Notes under the pieces: generated by a model
What the model was told of the DNA's origin: nothing
Database searches by the model: none
Seen by the model: only the letters and a program-made list of their open reading frames with translations
Made by a program: the position numbers and the translations under genes
Shown here: positions 6,445 through 14,919 of the stretch, piece by piece
How positions within the stretch are numbered: the first letter of the stretch is position 1
Layout: each line of letters starts with the position of its first letter
From: an uncultured Lachnoanaerobaculum sp.
GTDB lineage: Bacteria; Bacillota; Clostridia; Lachnospirales; Lachnospiraceae
Assembly (NCBI GenBank): GCA_938041725.1
Contig: CALISX010000543.1
Location: forward strand, 1 to 16,511
DNA length: 16,511 nucleotides
Direction of reading: 5' to 3'

Positions 6445-8670
6445 ATGGATGTTTTTGGCGGAGTGATCCGGATTCAAGATAATGTTTCAGGGGTATTGCG
6501 GGGCGCTGCGGTACAGTCCAGATCTTTTCAAAGGGATGTGGCCAGAGCCCGGCAGCAGCTGGTGCAGTTAGACAGAACGAGGATCCGGGAAAGAGAAATC
6601 AGGATCAGACATTCTGCGGCTATGCGCAATATCCGCAATGTACGCAGAGCGCTGGATCCCCTGCGGGACCGGGCAGTAAATATTACGGCCAGGGTGCAGC
6701 ATGCGGTGGGAAAAATTAAAAGCGTCTTTTCTCATTTGAAGAAAATCAAGGACAGCAAGGTTGTAAGATTTGTCGCTAAAGGAGTAAAAGCCTTTAGCGC
6801 AGCGGTTGCAAAGCTGGGACTGGCCGCCGGGGCGGCTGGCTTTGCTGCCATCACGGCAGCAGGAACATTGGCTTTAAAGTCTGCTGTAAGTTTTGAAAAA
6901 GGGATGGCTAACGTTGGCACTCTCTTAGAAGGAGATGTAAAGAGTAAGCTGCAGTCTATGGGGGAGAGCTTAAAGACCATTTCCAAAGATACCGGTGTAA
7001 GCCTTGACAACCTTTCTGGAGGCTTGTATGAGGTGGTATCCGCCTTTGGAGAAAGTGCAGACTCTACCAAGCAGCTGGAAGTGGCAGCAAAGGCAGCTAA
7101 GGCTGGAAATGCAGAGACGGCAGAGGCTGTAAAGATGCTTTCTGCCGTGACGAAAGGTTATGGAGATACCTCTGCGGAAGCGGTTTCCAAAGCAGCGGAT
7201 CTTGCTTTTGAGACGGTTAAGCTTGGACAGACCTCTTTTTCAGAGCTGGCTTCCAGCATGGGATCAGTAATCCCGCTTGCCTCCAGTATGAAAGTAAGCC
7301 AGGAGGAATTATTTGGAGCTATGTCAACCCTGACAGGTGTTACTGGAAATACTGCAGAAGTGACAACGCAGTTGTCGGCCACATTGAATGGCTTTTTACA
7401 GCCGTCAGAGGAGATGAGCGCAGTGCTGCAAAAGATGGGTTATGCATCCGGGGCAGCAGCTCTGGAGCATGAAGGATTGGGGCAGGTGCTGGTCAAATTA
7501 AAGGATGCTGTGGGTGGAGATGAGGTGGCTTTTGCCTCTCTTTTTTCATCAGTAAGAGCCAAAACTGCTGTGCTGGCTCTGGCAGGCAGCCAGGCAGAAA
7601 ATATGGCTATGAAGACGGATGCCATGACAAAGGCTGCCGGGGCAGCGGATCGGGCTTTTGAGCAGCAAACCAGATCTGTGGCAGCCATGGCAGGGAAAAT
7701 CAAAAACTATGGGACAGTAATGCTTACTTCCATAGGTGAGAAAGCCCTGCCAGTGATTGCAGATGCATTGGGGAAGGTAATGGATGCCATGCCTGCCTTG
7801 GAAGACACTATGGGGCAGATTTTTGGTGCTGTAGGCCCGGTGGTGGCTTCCCTGGGAGAAATCTTTTCCGGAGCGGCTTCCAGCATGGGAGTATCCTTTG
7901 AAAGTGTAACCCCGGTAATCGTTGGAGCTATCACAGAAATAGGGGATATCGTTGCTGCTATAGCTCCCATTGTTGTTGGAGCTATTACAGAGGCAAAAGA
8001 AGTAATCAGCACAATGGCACCGGTAGTAAGCGGGATCCTGCAAGGCGTTGGCACCGTAGTAGAGGCAGTGTTTCCTGCCATTGCCTCTGTGGTAAGCATG
8101 ATTGGGGAAAAGATCGGGGCTGTATTTACCATGCTGGGAAGCCACTCCCAGCTTTTTCAAAGCATTGTGGAAACTATGGGCCCTGCTGTCAGCAGCGTAA
8201 TCACTACCATGGGGGCTGTCATTGGCCCGGTGTTTGATCTGATTATTTCCGCTTTAGATTTGCTGCTTTCTGCCTTTGAGCGGGTGTTTCCGGCTATCAA
8301 GGCTGTAGTACAGACGGCTTGGAGTATCATCCGTCCCATCTTTGAGGCGATTGGTAAAGGCGTGAGCCTGATTGGCGGCGCTGTAAAAGGTGTAGCCGGA
8401 TTCATTTCTGGAAAAGGAGGGGGTAAGCCTGGAGCCAATGCCACCGGTACAAGCTACTGGAAAGGCGGCTATACCATGGTGGGAGAGCATGGGCCAGAAC
8501 TGGTAAGTCTTCCTACTGGAAGCAAGGTGCTGTCTAACTCCTCTACACAAAAGAATCTGGGGGGAGACGCTGTTTCTATTAATATTTCCAGCTTAGTAGT
8601 GCGAGAAGAGGCAGATGTGCAAAAGGTGGCAAGGGAAATTGTAAGAGAGCTGAAGAAGGTGGATCGGTAA
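6445..8670 (+). CDS. Tail tape measure protein
   Basis: 741 aa, ATG directly after the chaperone stop, ribosome-binding site GGAGGAGGAG. Order: Arg/Gln-rich helical N-terminus (1-110); hydrophobic Ala/Gly segment (~115-147, AAGAAGFAAITAAGTLALK); TP901-type tape measure core (~150-400, with FEKGMANVGTLLEG, TGVSLDNLSGGLYEVVSAFG, TSFSELASSMGSVIPL, VSQEELFGAMSTLTGVTG); a long hydrophobic stretch (~430-640) with repeated short units; and the C-terminal motif GTSYWKGG, VGEHGPELVSLPTGSKVL. It sets tail length and may help DNA cross the membrane. At the usual 0.15 nm per residue the tail would be about 110 nm (inference). Shorter than in many myophages but intact. Confidence 0.95.
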   Translation: MDVFGGVIRIQDNVSGVLRGAAVQSRSFQRDVARARQQLVQLDRTRIREREIRIRHSAAMRNIRNVRRALDPLRDRAVNITARVQHAVGKIKSVFSHLKKIKDSKVVRFVAKGVKAFSAAVAKLGLAAGAAGFAAITAAGTLALKSAVSFEKGMANVGTLLEGDVKSKLQSMGESLKTISKDTGVSLDNLSGGLYEVVSAFGESADSTKQLEVAAKAAKAGNAETAEAVKMLSAVTKGYGDTSAEAVSKAADLAFETVKLGQTSFSELASSMGSVIPLASSMKVSQEELFGAMSTLTGVTGNTAEVTTQLSATLNGFLQPSEEMSAVLQKMGYASGAAALEHEGLGQVLVKLKDAVGGDEVAFASLFSSVRAKTAVLALAGSQAENMAMKTDAMTKAAGAADRAFEQQTRSVAAMAGKIKNYGTVMLTSIGEKALPVIADALGKVMDAMPALEDTMGQIFGAVGPVVASLGEIFSGAASSMGVSFESVTPVIVGAITEIGDIVAAIAPIVVGAITEAKEVISTMAPVVSGILQGVGTVVEAVFPAIASVVSMIGEKIGAVFTMLGSHSQLFQSIVETMGPAVSSVITTMGAVIGPVFDLIISALDLLLSAFERVFPAIKAVVQTAWSIIRPIFEAIGKGVSLIGGAVKGVAGFISGKGGGKPGANATGTSYWKGGYTMVGEHGPELVSLPTGSKVLSNSSTQKNLGGDAVSINISSLVVREEADVQKVAREIVRELKKVDR

Positions 8671-9317
8671 TGGGGAAGACGAGAACAATTTTAATCCGGG
8701 ACGGGGGAAGCTCCCTGGAATTTTCTGTGAATCCAGAATCTATTACAATCAGTGATAGCAGAGACAATATCAAAGAAAATATTGATGCCCTGGGAGATGT
8801 GTATTTCCCAGGAAAGCGGGGATTAAAGAGCCTTGACATCTCTACTTTTTTACCGTCCAACAAGTCCCGGTTTAGGAAAAAAGGCTCTTTAGACAAAGAC
8901 CTGAAAAAGATAGACCGCTGGCTAAAGTCAGATAACCCGGTGCGGGTAATTGTTTCCAGACCATCTATGAATTTAAAGATGCTTTTAGACAGCGCCTCTA
9001 TCACTTTAAAGGAAGGGGATAAGGATGTAGATATATCTTTAAAGTTCACAGAGTATAAAGAAATATCTATTCCGACTCTCCCAAAGGAGCAGGGTGAGAG
9101 CGGATCAGGAGCAAGCAAGCCCCCGGAACTTTTGGAGCGGGCATCAGATACCGCCCCAGCCTCTGGGGCGGTGGAGATCATAAATTCTAAAACCACACTC
9201 TGGAGTCTTGCAAAAAAGTACTATGGCAGCGGCAATGAGTGGAGAAAGATATCTGCTGCCAATGGCAATGTGGATCCAAAGAGGCTCAAGGAAGGGATGA
9301 AGCTGGTGATACCATGA
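8670..9317 (+). CDS. LysM-domain baseplate/tail protein (XkdP-like)
   Basis: 215 aa, ATG overlapping the tape measure stop. The N-terminal ~130 residues (FSVNPESITISDSRDNIKEN, RGLKSLDISTFLPSNKS, DNPVRVIVSRPSMN) are the conserved XkdP part, then a Gly/Ser/Pro linker, and a C-terminal LysM (~170-215: INSKTTLWSLAKKYYGSGNE, AANGNVDPKRLKEGMKLVIP). In contractile tails the homologue (T4 gp53-like class) links hub and wedges, with LysM a structural element or peptidoglycan contact. It lies between tape measure and hub genes as in PBSX. Confidence 0.9.
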   Translation: MGKTRTILIRDGGSSLEFSVNPESITISDSRDNIKENIDALGDVYFPGKRGLKSLDISTFLPSNKSRFRKKGSLDKDLKKIDRWLKSDNPVRVIVSRPSMNLKMLLDSASITLKEGDKDVDISLKFTEYKEISIPTLPKEQGESGSGASKPPELLERASDTAPASGAVEIINSKTTLWSLAKKYYGSGNEWRKISAANGNVDPKRLKEGMKLVIP

Positions 9318-10213
9318 GACTGATTGTAAATGAAAAGGATATAACCCAGCTTTTAATTGGCCTAAAGTGGGCCGGGGATATGGAAGAGCGCTCCCGCAGC
9401 GTTGACTTTACTTACCTATACAAAAAAGGTCATGGGATTCCTTTGGTGGAAGTGCGGGCCGGGGACAGCATCAATCTCTTTGATGATGCTGGGAAAGCTG
9501 TATTTATAGGGATGGTTACCATGGTATCTTCTACCTTGGAGGGCAGTGATGTAAGTGTAACTGCCAGAGATGTGCTTTGGCATCTAGGGAAAAATAAAGC
9601 TGCCGGGGTTTATCAGGGCCCGGCAGATGGGATCACCCGGAAAATCCTAGAGGAGTTTGGCATAGAAGCAGATGCCTTGCCAGCTGGAGCTGTGGAAAAA
9701 GATATTATTTCTACGGGAGACAAGACGATTTACCAGGTGATTCAAGAGGCCTATGGGGAGGATTTCTACATTTATGCTGCCGGGAAAAAGGTTGGAGTAG
9801 CCAAAAAGGCAGTAGAAGTGGCCGCTGTAATTTCTGGAGCAGCAAACCTGATGAGTGCATCCTATAAGGTGAGTATAGAGGATATGGTGAACCAGGTGGC
9901 AATTACAGATAAAGATGGGGCAAAGACCGGAGTTGTCACGAATCCGGCGGATTTAAAGTATGGGATCCTGCAGAGCGTGTATAAGGCTGAGGAAGGGAAA
10001 GATTCCCAGGCAGAGGCAAGGAAGCTTTTGAAAGGCCTTTCAGATGAATCCAGTATAGAAGCCATAGGCAGCTTTTTGGTTGTGGCAGGGAAAGCAATTA
10101 TTTTGCAGGATACAACCAATGGGTTTGCTGGAAAATTCCTTGTAACCAGCGATTCTCATAGTTTTGGCAAAGGAATGCATACCATGGATCTTAGTTTGGA
10201 GGTGGTAAAGTGA
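9314..10213 (+). CDS. Baseplate hub protein (XkdQ/YqbQ-like)
   Basis: 299 aa. ATG 9314 overlaps the stop of the LysM gene (ATGA); the longer frame to 9239 lies wholly within that gene and is not used. Features: N-terminal MRLIVNEKDITQLLIGLKW with SRSVDFTYL, VRAGDSINLFDDAGKAVFIG (beta domain), GITRKILEEFGIEAD, YQVIQEAYGEDFYIYAA, then MVNQVAITDKDG and the end DLSLEVVK. This fits the XkdQ/gpD-like hub, the equivalent of T4 gp27, at the tip of the tail tube. Order XkdP-Q-R-S-T-U is exactly as in PBSX. Confidence 0.9.
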   Translation: MRLIVNEKDITQLLIGLKWAGDMEERSRSVDFTYLYKKGHGIPLVEVRAGDSINLFDDAGKAVFIGMVTMVSSTLEGSDVSVTARDVLWHLGKNKAAGVYQGPADGITRKILEEFGIEADALPAGAVEKDIISTGDKTIYQVIQEAYGEDFYIYAAGKKVGVAKKAVEVAAVISGAANLMSASYKVSIEDMVNQVAITDKDGAKTGVVTNPADLKYGILQSVYKAEEGKDSQAEARKLLKGLSDESSIEAIGSFLVVAGKAIILQDTTNGFAGKFLVTSDSHSFGKGMHTMDLSLEVVK

Positions 10214-10533
10214 ATCCCTACACAGAACTGGCAAAAATCATGGAGGATAGGGGAGCTGCCAAAAACAGCCCAGATATGGAGATGGCCACAGTGATCAGTA
10301 CATCTCCTCTGCAGATCCGGGTGGGGGAGGTGGAGATTGGCATTAGCCTTTATGTAAATTCGGCGCTTTCCTTAAAGGCAGATATGATAGCTGGAATTGT
10401 AACCGAGGAGGCAGCCTTAAAAGAGGCTTTACAAAAGATTTATGAGACTTTTAGTCTGAACTCTGGGGATACTGTGCTGGTGCAGCGGATGGGCAATGCT
10501 TTTGTGATTCTGGAAAAGGTGGTGAAGGTATGA
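10210..10533 (+). CDS. Baseplate protein XkdR (DUF2577)
   Basis: 107 aa. GTG 10210 overlaps the previous stop by 4 bases; GGAGGT (10198-10203) lies 6 bases before it. Sequence MNPYTELAKIMEDRGAAKNS, then MATVISTSPLQIRVGEVEI and the terminal DTVLVQRMGNAFVILEKVV fit the DUF2577/XkdR family: an N-terminal helix followed by a small OB-like beta domain, thought to be part of the hub or spike of PBSX-type tails. A separate gpV spike gene is not seen, so this protein may take that place. Confidence 0.88.
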   Translation: MNPYTELAKIMEDRGAAKNSPDMEMATVISTSPLQIRVGEVEIGISLYVNSALSLKADMIAGIVTEEAALKEALQKIYETFSLNSGDTVLVQRMGNAFVILEKVVKV

Positions 10534-10973
10534 ATCTTTTTCCGGATTTATCTGTGGCTAGAGTAAAAGCAAAGAAAGAACTTCCTGTTTTTAAGGAGTG
10601 GGCCTTTGATTTTGAAAAGCAGGAGCTAAAAACCAGAAATGGAGCTTATTACCTTGTGGAAAAAGAGGAAGCTTTAAAAGTATGGATTTACAAAGCTTTA
10701 AAGACTCCCCGGTATGATTTCACAGCATATTCAAAGAAGTATGGAAGTGAGATAGAAACCTTGTTTGGCTTTACACAGGATGAAGAGATTATGAACAGCG
10801 AGCTGACCAGAATGGTGGAAGAGGCTTTGCTGGTGAATCCTTATATAACCGGAGTAGATCGCTTTTCCTTTTGGAGAGATGATAAAAGGAAAAGGCATAT
10901 GAGCTTTGCGGTAAACACGATATATGGGGAAATAGAAGAGGATATGGAGGCAGTGGATGAACAATACATTTGA
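10530..10973 (+). CDS. Baseplate wedge protein XkdS (DUF2634, gp25-like)
   Basis: 147 aa, ATG overlapping the XkdR stop (ATGA). Conserved parts: FDFEKQELKTRNGAYYLVEK, EALKVWIYKALKTPRYDFTA, YGSEIETLFGF and the late helix NSELTRMVEEALLVNPYITG. This is the DUF2634/XkdS pattern, a relative of T4 gp25, which is part of the wedge that starts sheath polymerisation. The gene overlaps the next one by 17 bases. Confidence 0.9.
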   Translation: MNLFPDLSVARVKAKKELPVFKEWAFDFEKQELKTRNGAYYLVEKEEALKVWIYKALKTPRYDFTAYSKKYGSEIETLFGFTQDEEIMNSELTRMVEEALLVNPYITGVDRFSFWRDDKRKRHMSFAVNTIYGEIEEDMEAVDEQYI

Positions 10974-12033
10974 AGCGATTTTAGAACGCATGACAGGCCG
11001 GATCCGGGATGAGGCCTCCACTATGGAGGGAAGCTTTACCTATGATAATCTGGCCTCTGTAGCAAGTGAGCTGGCAAGATTTTATGATATAGAGGCGGGG
11101 CGGTTGATAGACCGCTCTCACCTGGACACAGCAAAAGGAGAGGACTTGGACCGTTTAGGGATGGGAGAGCACGGGATTGCGAGGCTTCAGGCCACTTATG
11201 AGGAAGCAGCCTTTTTGATACAAGGTGTACCTGGGACAGTGCTATCCCCGGCTGTGGGTGTTCAGCCAGTGGATGGGGATATCGTTTTTTATATTGCAGG
11301 AAATTATAGAATCCCAGACGGGGGCAGCATTATGGTAAATGCAAAGGCAAGCCAGCCGGGGAGCGGAAAGCGAATTTTGGCTGGAACAAAACTGAAATTT
11401 GTGGATAAGTATGTAGGATTAACCGGCGCTACAATTCCACAAAGCAGCAGCGGAGGCTATGACAAAGAAACGGATGAGCAGTATTATAAGCGGATCCTGG
11501 AGAGTGAGTCGGATGTGGCTGGATATGGAAATCTTGCCTGGTACAAAAAGACAGCCAAAGAAGTCCCAGGTGTAAGAGCGGTAAAGGTAATTGACCTGGC
11601 CAGGGGCGTGGGAACGGTGGATGTGATTATTGCCGGGGAGGGGACTGGAGAAGCGTCTCCCGCCTTAATTCAAAGAGTGAAGGAGCATATAGAATCTAAG
11701 CGGATTGTGGGAGCAGATGTACAGGTAAGCGGTGCAAATTTAGTTGCTATCAGTGTTACTGCGAGTATTCGGATTAGAGAGAGTGCAGATTTAAGTCTGA
11801 TTAAAGAGCAGTTTAAAAAGGCTTTAGAGAGGTATTTCTTAGAGTGGGGATTTGATACTGATAATGGTCAAAGGGTATCCTACTCAAAGATTATGGTGTT
11901 GCTGTTAGAAGTAGACGGGGTGACAGATGTGGAAAGCATGAGTGTAAATGGCAAAAACAGCTCCATCCCGATTGATGTAAGGAGCATTCCATTTTTGAAG
12001 TCAGAGCCTGCAGTGGGGAAGGTGAAGGAATGA
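10957..12033 (+). CDS. Baseplate J family protein (XkdT, gp47-like)
   Basis: 358 aa, ATG 10957 inside the XkdS end with GGAGG upstream. Helical N-terminus with DTAKGEDLDRLGMGEHGIAR, then FLIQGVPGTVLSPAVGV, a run of Gly turns (DGGSIMVNAKASQPGSGKR), ETDEQYYKRILESESDVAGY and PGVRAVKVIDLARGVGTVDV, all hallmarks of the baseplate J/gp47 family. Length is normal. The protein forms the wedge around the hub and passes on the contraction signal. The stop overlaps the XkdU start. Confidence 0.93.
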   Translation: MNNTFEAILERMTGRIRDEASTMEGSFTYDNLASVASELARFYDIEAGRLIDRSHLDTAKGEDLDRLGMGEHGIARLQATYEEAAFLIQGVPGTVLSPAVGVQPVDGDIVFYIAGNYRIPDGGSIMVNAKASQPGSGKRILAGTKLKFVDKYVGLTGATIPQSSSGGYDKETDEQYYKRILESESDVAGYGNLAWYKKTAKEVPGVRAVKVIDLARGVGTVDVIIAGEGTGEASPALIQRVKEHIESKRIVGADVQVSGANLVAISVTASIRIRESADLSLIKEQFKKALERYFLEWGFDTDNGQRVSYSKIMVLLLEVDGVTDVESMSVNGKNSSIPIDVRSIPFLKSEPAVGKVKE

Positions 12034-12554
12034 TAAGAGATAATATACCAAACTTCATATACCGGATCCGGCAGATGGGGGAATTGATGGATGCGGAGGA
12101 GGAGGAGCTTTTAATCCTTGAAGATGAAGCGGTGCAGCTCTTTAAAGAGTTAAGCGTTCTTGAGTGTACAGAAAGAACTATAGATCGTTTTGAGAAAGAT
12201 TATTCTATTGAGCCGGATACCTCTTTAAGCATAGAGCAGCGGCGCTTGCGGATCCTTGCAAAGAAGTATCAAAAGATGCTGCCCACAAGGCAGGTATTAG
12301 AGGCTGTTTTAAAGCGAATGTTGAGCGCAAGTGCGGTGAAAATTGAAGAGAGCGCATGCAATTTCAATATCTATGTGGAGACCATGAAGCTTCTGGGAAA
12401 TTTAGAGATAGCTAAAGACTTTTTCCGCAGAGTAAGACCTGCACATTTTGACTATCACTTTATTAATGCAATGCCACGAAAGGAAGCAATTACTTTGTAT
12501 ATAGGATGCATTGTATTTAAGCATAAAAAGATAAAAGTAGAGGTTGCAGTATGA
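12030..12554 (+). CDS. Baseplate protein XkdU/YmfQ (DUF2313-like)
   Basis: 174 aa, ATG overlapping the XkdT stop (ATGA). Acidic helical N-terminus, then ERTIDRFEKDYSIEPDTSLS and IEQRRLRILAKKYQKMLPTR, then a beta segment (IEESACNFNIYVE), RVRPAHFDYHFINA, and a hydrophobic end. The pattern R-x-R-I-x-A-K plus the RPAH motif near the C-terminus is typical of YmfQ/XkdU (T4 gp48/Mu gp48-like). It lies between baseplate J and the fibre genes, where it links wedge and fibres. Confidence 0.88.
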   Translation: MIRDNIPNFIYRIRQMGELMDAEEEELLILEDEAVQLFKELSVLECTERTIDRFEKDYSIEPDTSLSIEQRRLRILAKKYQKMLPTRQVLEAVLKRMLSASAVKIEESACNFNIYVETMKLLGNLEIAKDFFRRVRPAHFDYHFINAMPRKEAITLYIGCIVFKHKKIKVEVAV

Positions 12555-13306
12555 AATTCACATTGACTGATGCAGGGAAGGAGCTGATGGCTTCTTTGAT
12601 CCACGGAGATCCGCTAACTTTTACAAAAGCAGAGGCTGGAGCAGAGTTTAGCCAGGAACCGGGGAAGCTTTTAGCGATTCATGACAGCAAGCAGACATTG
12701 CAAATAGATGCTGTAGAAATCAAAGAGCAAAAAGCGGTTTTAAAAATGACATTGACCAATGTGGCTGTAGACACAGAGTACATCCTGAAGCAAATAGGTA
12801 TATATGCAAAAGGCAAGGGAAGTGAAGTGCTTTTTATCGTGGGGCAGGATACAGTGGGAGAGAGAGTCCCTGCAGCTGCAGACCAAGAGGTAGAGCATGA
12901 CTATGAGGTTATCTTTGCTGTAGATACAGCTTATGAAATCCGTGCAGAAATCAATGCTAACGATTTTATAAAGAAAAAAGAAGCCTATCAGCTTCTGGAT
13001 GGAAAGTTAAGCCGTGAGGATTATACTAGGAACATAACACCACAGATCCTCGAACTGCAGGCAGCTGCATGGACACAGACAGCCCCATATACTCAACGCA
13101 TTACTGCAGCGGATGTAAAAGAAACGGATAATCCTATTATAGGTCTGTATATTCCGGATTGGCAGACAGATCCGGGGCAGATTAAGGCAGCTAAAAAGGC
13201 TTATGGATGTCTTGATAAGGTACGAACCGGGAATGGCTTTCTTGATTTTACCTGTCACAGAAAGCGACCGGGGGCAAACTTTTCTATTATCAGAAAGGGG
13301 GTATAG
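12551..13306 (+). CDS. Tail-collar / fibre-connecting tail protein
   Basis: 251 aa, ATG overlapping the XkdU stop. The N-terminal ~145 residues (FTLTDAGKELMASLIHGDPL, FTKAEAG, LKMTLTNVAVDTEYILKQIG and IYAKGKGSEVLFIVGQD, then VEHDYEVIFAVDTAYEIRAE) match the tail-collar fibre family that attaches fibres to the baseplate. The C-terminal part (APYTQRITAADVKETDNPII, then a small beta domain ending FSIIRKGV) is the short terminal domain common in fibre proteins of gut clostridial prophages. It probably binds the baseplate and carries the larger fibre encoded next. No catalytic motif is visible. Confidence 0.85.
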   Translation: MKFTLTDAGKELMASLIHGDPLTFTKAEAGAEFSQEPGKLLAIHDSKQTLQIDAVEIKEQKAVLKMTLTNVAVDTEYILKQIGIYAKGKGSEVLFIVGQDTVGERVPAAADQEVEHDYEVIFAVDTAYEIRAEINANDFIKKKEAYQLLDGKLSREDYTRNITPQILELQAAAWTQTAPYTQRITAADVKETDNPIIGLYIPDWQTDPGQIKAAKKAYGCLDKVRTGNGFLDFTCHRKRPGANFSIIRKGV

Positions 13307-13307
13307 C

Positions 13308-14879
13308 ATGGGAATTGGACTTTTGGAGCAGGGTGATGGAGCTGGTGTTGGCAGTGATGATGTAACTGCCAGGCGGGAGCATGTTTTGGCCGGGTATAGT
13401 GCTGTTACTGCAGATAGTGATGATGAAGCAGCAGAGGGAACAATCCCTAATAAAGAGCCTTATACCGATGCAGAGAGTATTGTAGCAGACAATGCCCAGA
13501 TGTACGTCCGGCTGCTCCCTGGAGCTTATCTAAGGCCTACATCCACGGGAAGACCGGAGATCATCATACATCTTGACAAGGTGGCAGCTACTTTGGGTGT
13601 TGATGCATCCAGGATGGTGGAGTCGTTAACTATCGCAAGGCGTAAAGGGCAGATAGTGGATAGAGGAGAGGGAGGACAAGTAAGTTTTGCACAGGGACGA
13701 GAGGATTGGGCCCAAAGGATATGGGCAACTTTCCGGGACGGATGGTATCACAGGCCCACACACCCAGAAGGACATGAATCTTATATTTACATTACCTTTG
13801 ATCAGCTAGCCAACCTACTGGGAATTGATCAATCCAAAATGCTTAAATCCCTTACACTGGCGGGAAGGCAGGGAAATATAGAAGATAGAGGATCCTATAT
13901 AGACGGTGACGGGGTATGGTATTACGGCGATGGCGACTTTATGGTGTCTCAGATCCCGCCTGGATACTACAGAGACGGCAATGGAAATGGAAAAACAAAT
14001 GTCAATACAAAAAAGGAAGCTATTGTGGCAGCCCTAGGATTGAACCCAGATTACTGGTTGGACAATTTCAGTACTATGGGTATCCAGGGAAAAGTGCCAA
14101 GATGGGTCTGCACGACAGGGGATATTATTTCGGCTTGGGGTGGAGAGGGGCACGCTTATGACGATCCCTTTGCAGGGCGGGGGCGTGGTATTGTAGTGCG
14201 AATTCCAAACATGCATAGGATAGAAGGTGCTAATTGGGTTTTCCTTCCTATCCCAAATTTACAACCAGGGAACATTAGAAAAGATGTTAATGTAGCTGGT
14301 GTAACTGGCACTCTGCCAGATCTTTCCACTGGCAGAGAGGTTTTTAATGGAGCCACTTTCGATGGGGCGCTTGTATCGGGAGTGGCTGATCGAGGATTTT
14401 ACTATAATAAGGACTTTTACTCATATAAGTTGGCCGATAACTATGGTTATAGCGGGGTTTGGAGCGGTGGAATGAATTTCAACCTATCGTCTGGAAATTT
14501 GACCTACAGGGATAAGTGGGTTGGATGCGTGTTCACGAAGTCCATCAACATGAGCCCTTTTAGCAAGATTACAGTGGACTATTGGTTCGACGGAACCATA
14601 CAAGAACATGCATACTTAGGATTTGTAATATATCTTGGACGAGCCAGTACAATTGCAAGAGATTCAGCTATTGAAGATGATGGTACAAAAATACACGTAA
14701 TCCGTGATGTTGTTGCATTTGGCAATAACGGCCTCAGTTTTAGTGGTCAAATAACTATAGACACTCGAAATGTGAACGAATTTGTTTACGTTTTATTCGG
14801 AGCAAGATGCGGGACGGACAATAACAATAGTCAAATATGGGGCCAGTTGCGTATCTCAAAAATCGTTTTTGTAAATTAA
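13308..14879 (+). CDS. Tail fibre, putative receptor-binding protein with three internal repeats
   Basis: 523 aa. ATG 13308 has AGAAAGGGGG upstream and sits one base after the previous stop; the longer frame to 13203 overlaps the previous gene and is not used. N-terminal EHVLAGYSAVTADSDDEAAE with EGTIPNK is a fibre repeat motif. Residues 66-120, 138-195 and 212-263 are diverged repeats (pattern PG-Y-R..., then LG-D-S-M--SLT-A---G-I-DRG). After a fourth motif (RKDVNVAGVTGTLP) the C-terminal ~175 residues are beta-rich, aromatic and Asn-rich, and look like a receptor-binding tip. The tip is more AT-rich (hand count 37-40% over 14641-14760) and uses codons somewhat unlike the baseplate genes, so module exchange is likely. 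I do not recognise the tip family. No tail-fibre chaperone follows. Confidence 0.82.
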   Translation: MGIGLLEQGDGAGVGSDDVTARREHVLAGYSAVTADSDDEAAEGTIPNKEPYTDAESIVADNAQMYVRLLPGAYLRPTSTGRPEIIIHLDKVAATLGVDASRMVESLTIARRKGQIVDRGEGGQVSFAQGREDWAQRIWATFRDGWYHRPTHPEGHESYIYITFDQLANLLGIDQSKMLKSLTLAGRQGNIEDRGSYIDGDGVWYYGDGDFMVSQIPPGYYRDGNGNGKTNVNTKKEAIVAALGLNPDYWLDNFSTMGIQGKVPRWVCTTGDIISAWGGEGHAYDDPFAGRGRGIVVRIPNMHRIEGANWVFLPIPNLQPGNIRKDVNVAGVTGTLPDLSTGREVFNGATFDGALVSGVADRGFYYNKDFYSYKLADNYGYSGVWSGGMNFNLSSGNLTYRDKWVGCVFTKSINMSPFSKITVDYWFDGTIQEHAYLGFVIYLGRASTIARDSAIEDDGTKIHVIRDVVAFGNNGLSFSGQITIDTRNVNEFVYVLFGARCGTDNNNSQIWGQLRISKIVFVN

Positions 14880-14889
14880 AGAAAGTCGG

Positions 14890-14919
14890 GCCGGGGAGAG
14901 CAGGGTTTTCCCCGGCTTT
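14890..14919 (+). terminator. Terminator at the end of the tail operon
   Basis: GCCGGGGA (14890-14897) and TCCCCGGC (14909-14916) form a perfect 8-bp GC-rich stem with an 11-base loop, 10 bases after the fibre stop. The T run is short (TTT, then AAACGTTTT), so termination may be incomplete. Confidence 0.7.

Noticed and set aside
7549..8160. Minus-strand ORF of ~200 codons within the tape measure gene
   Set aside because: Composition (His/Tyr/Cys-rich) is that of a shadow frame; the + strand gene is clearly real.
4335..12554. Tailocin (headless phage tail particle) instead of a phage
   Set aside because: Scaffold, major capsid, connector and head closure genes are all present and appear intact.
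13203..13307. Longer upstream start for the tail fibre
   Set aside because: It lies entirely inside the previous gene, while ATG 13308 has its own ribosome-binding site and directly follows the previous stop.
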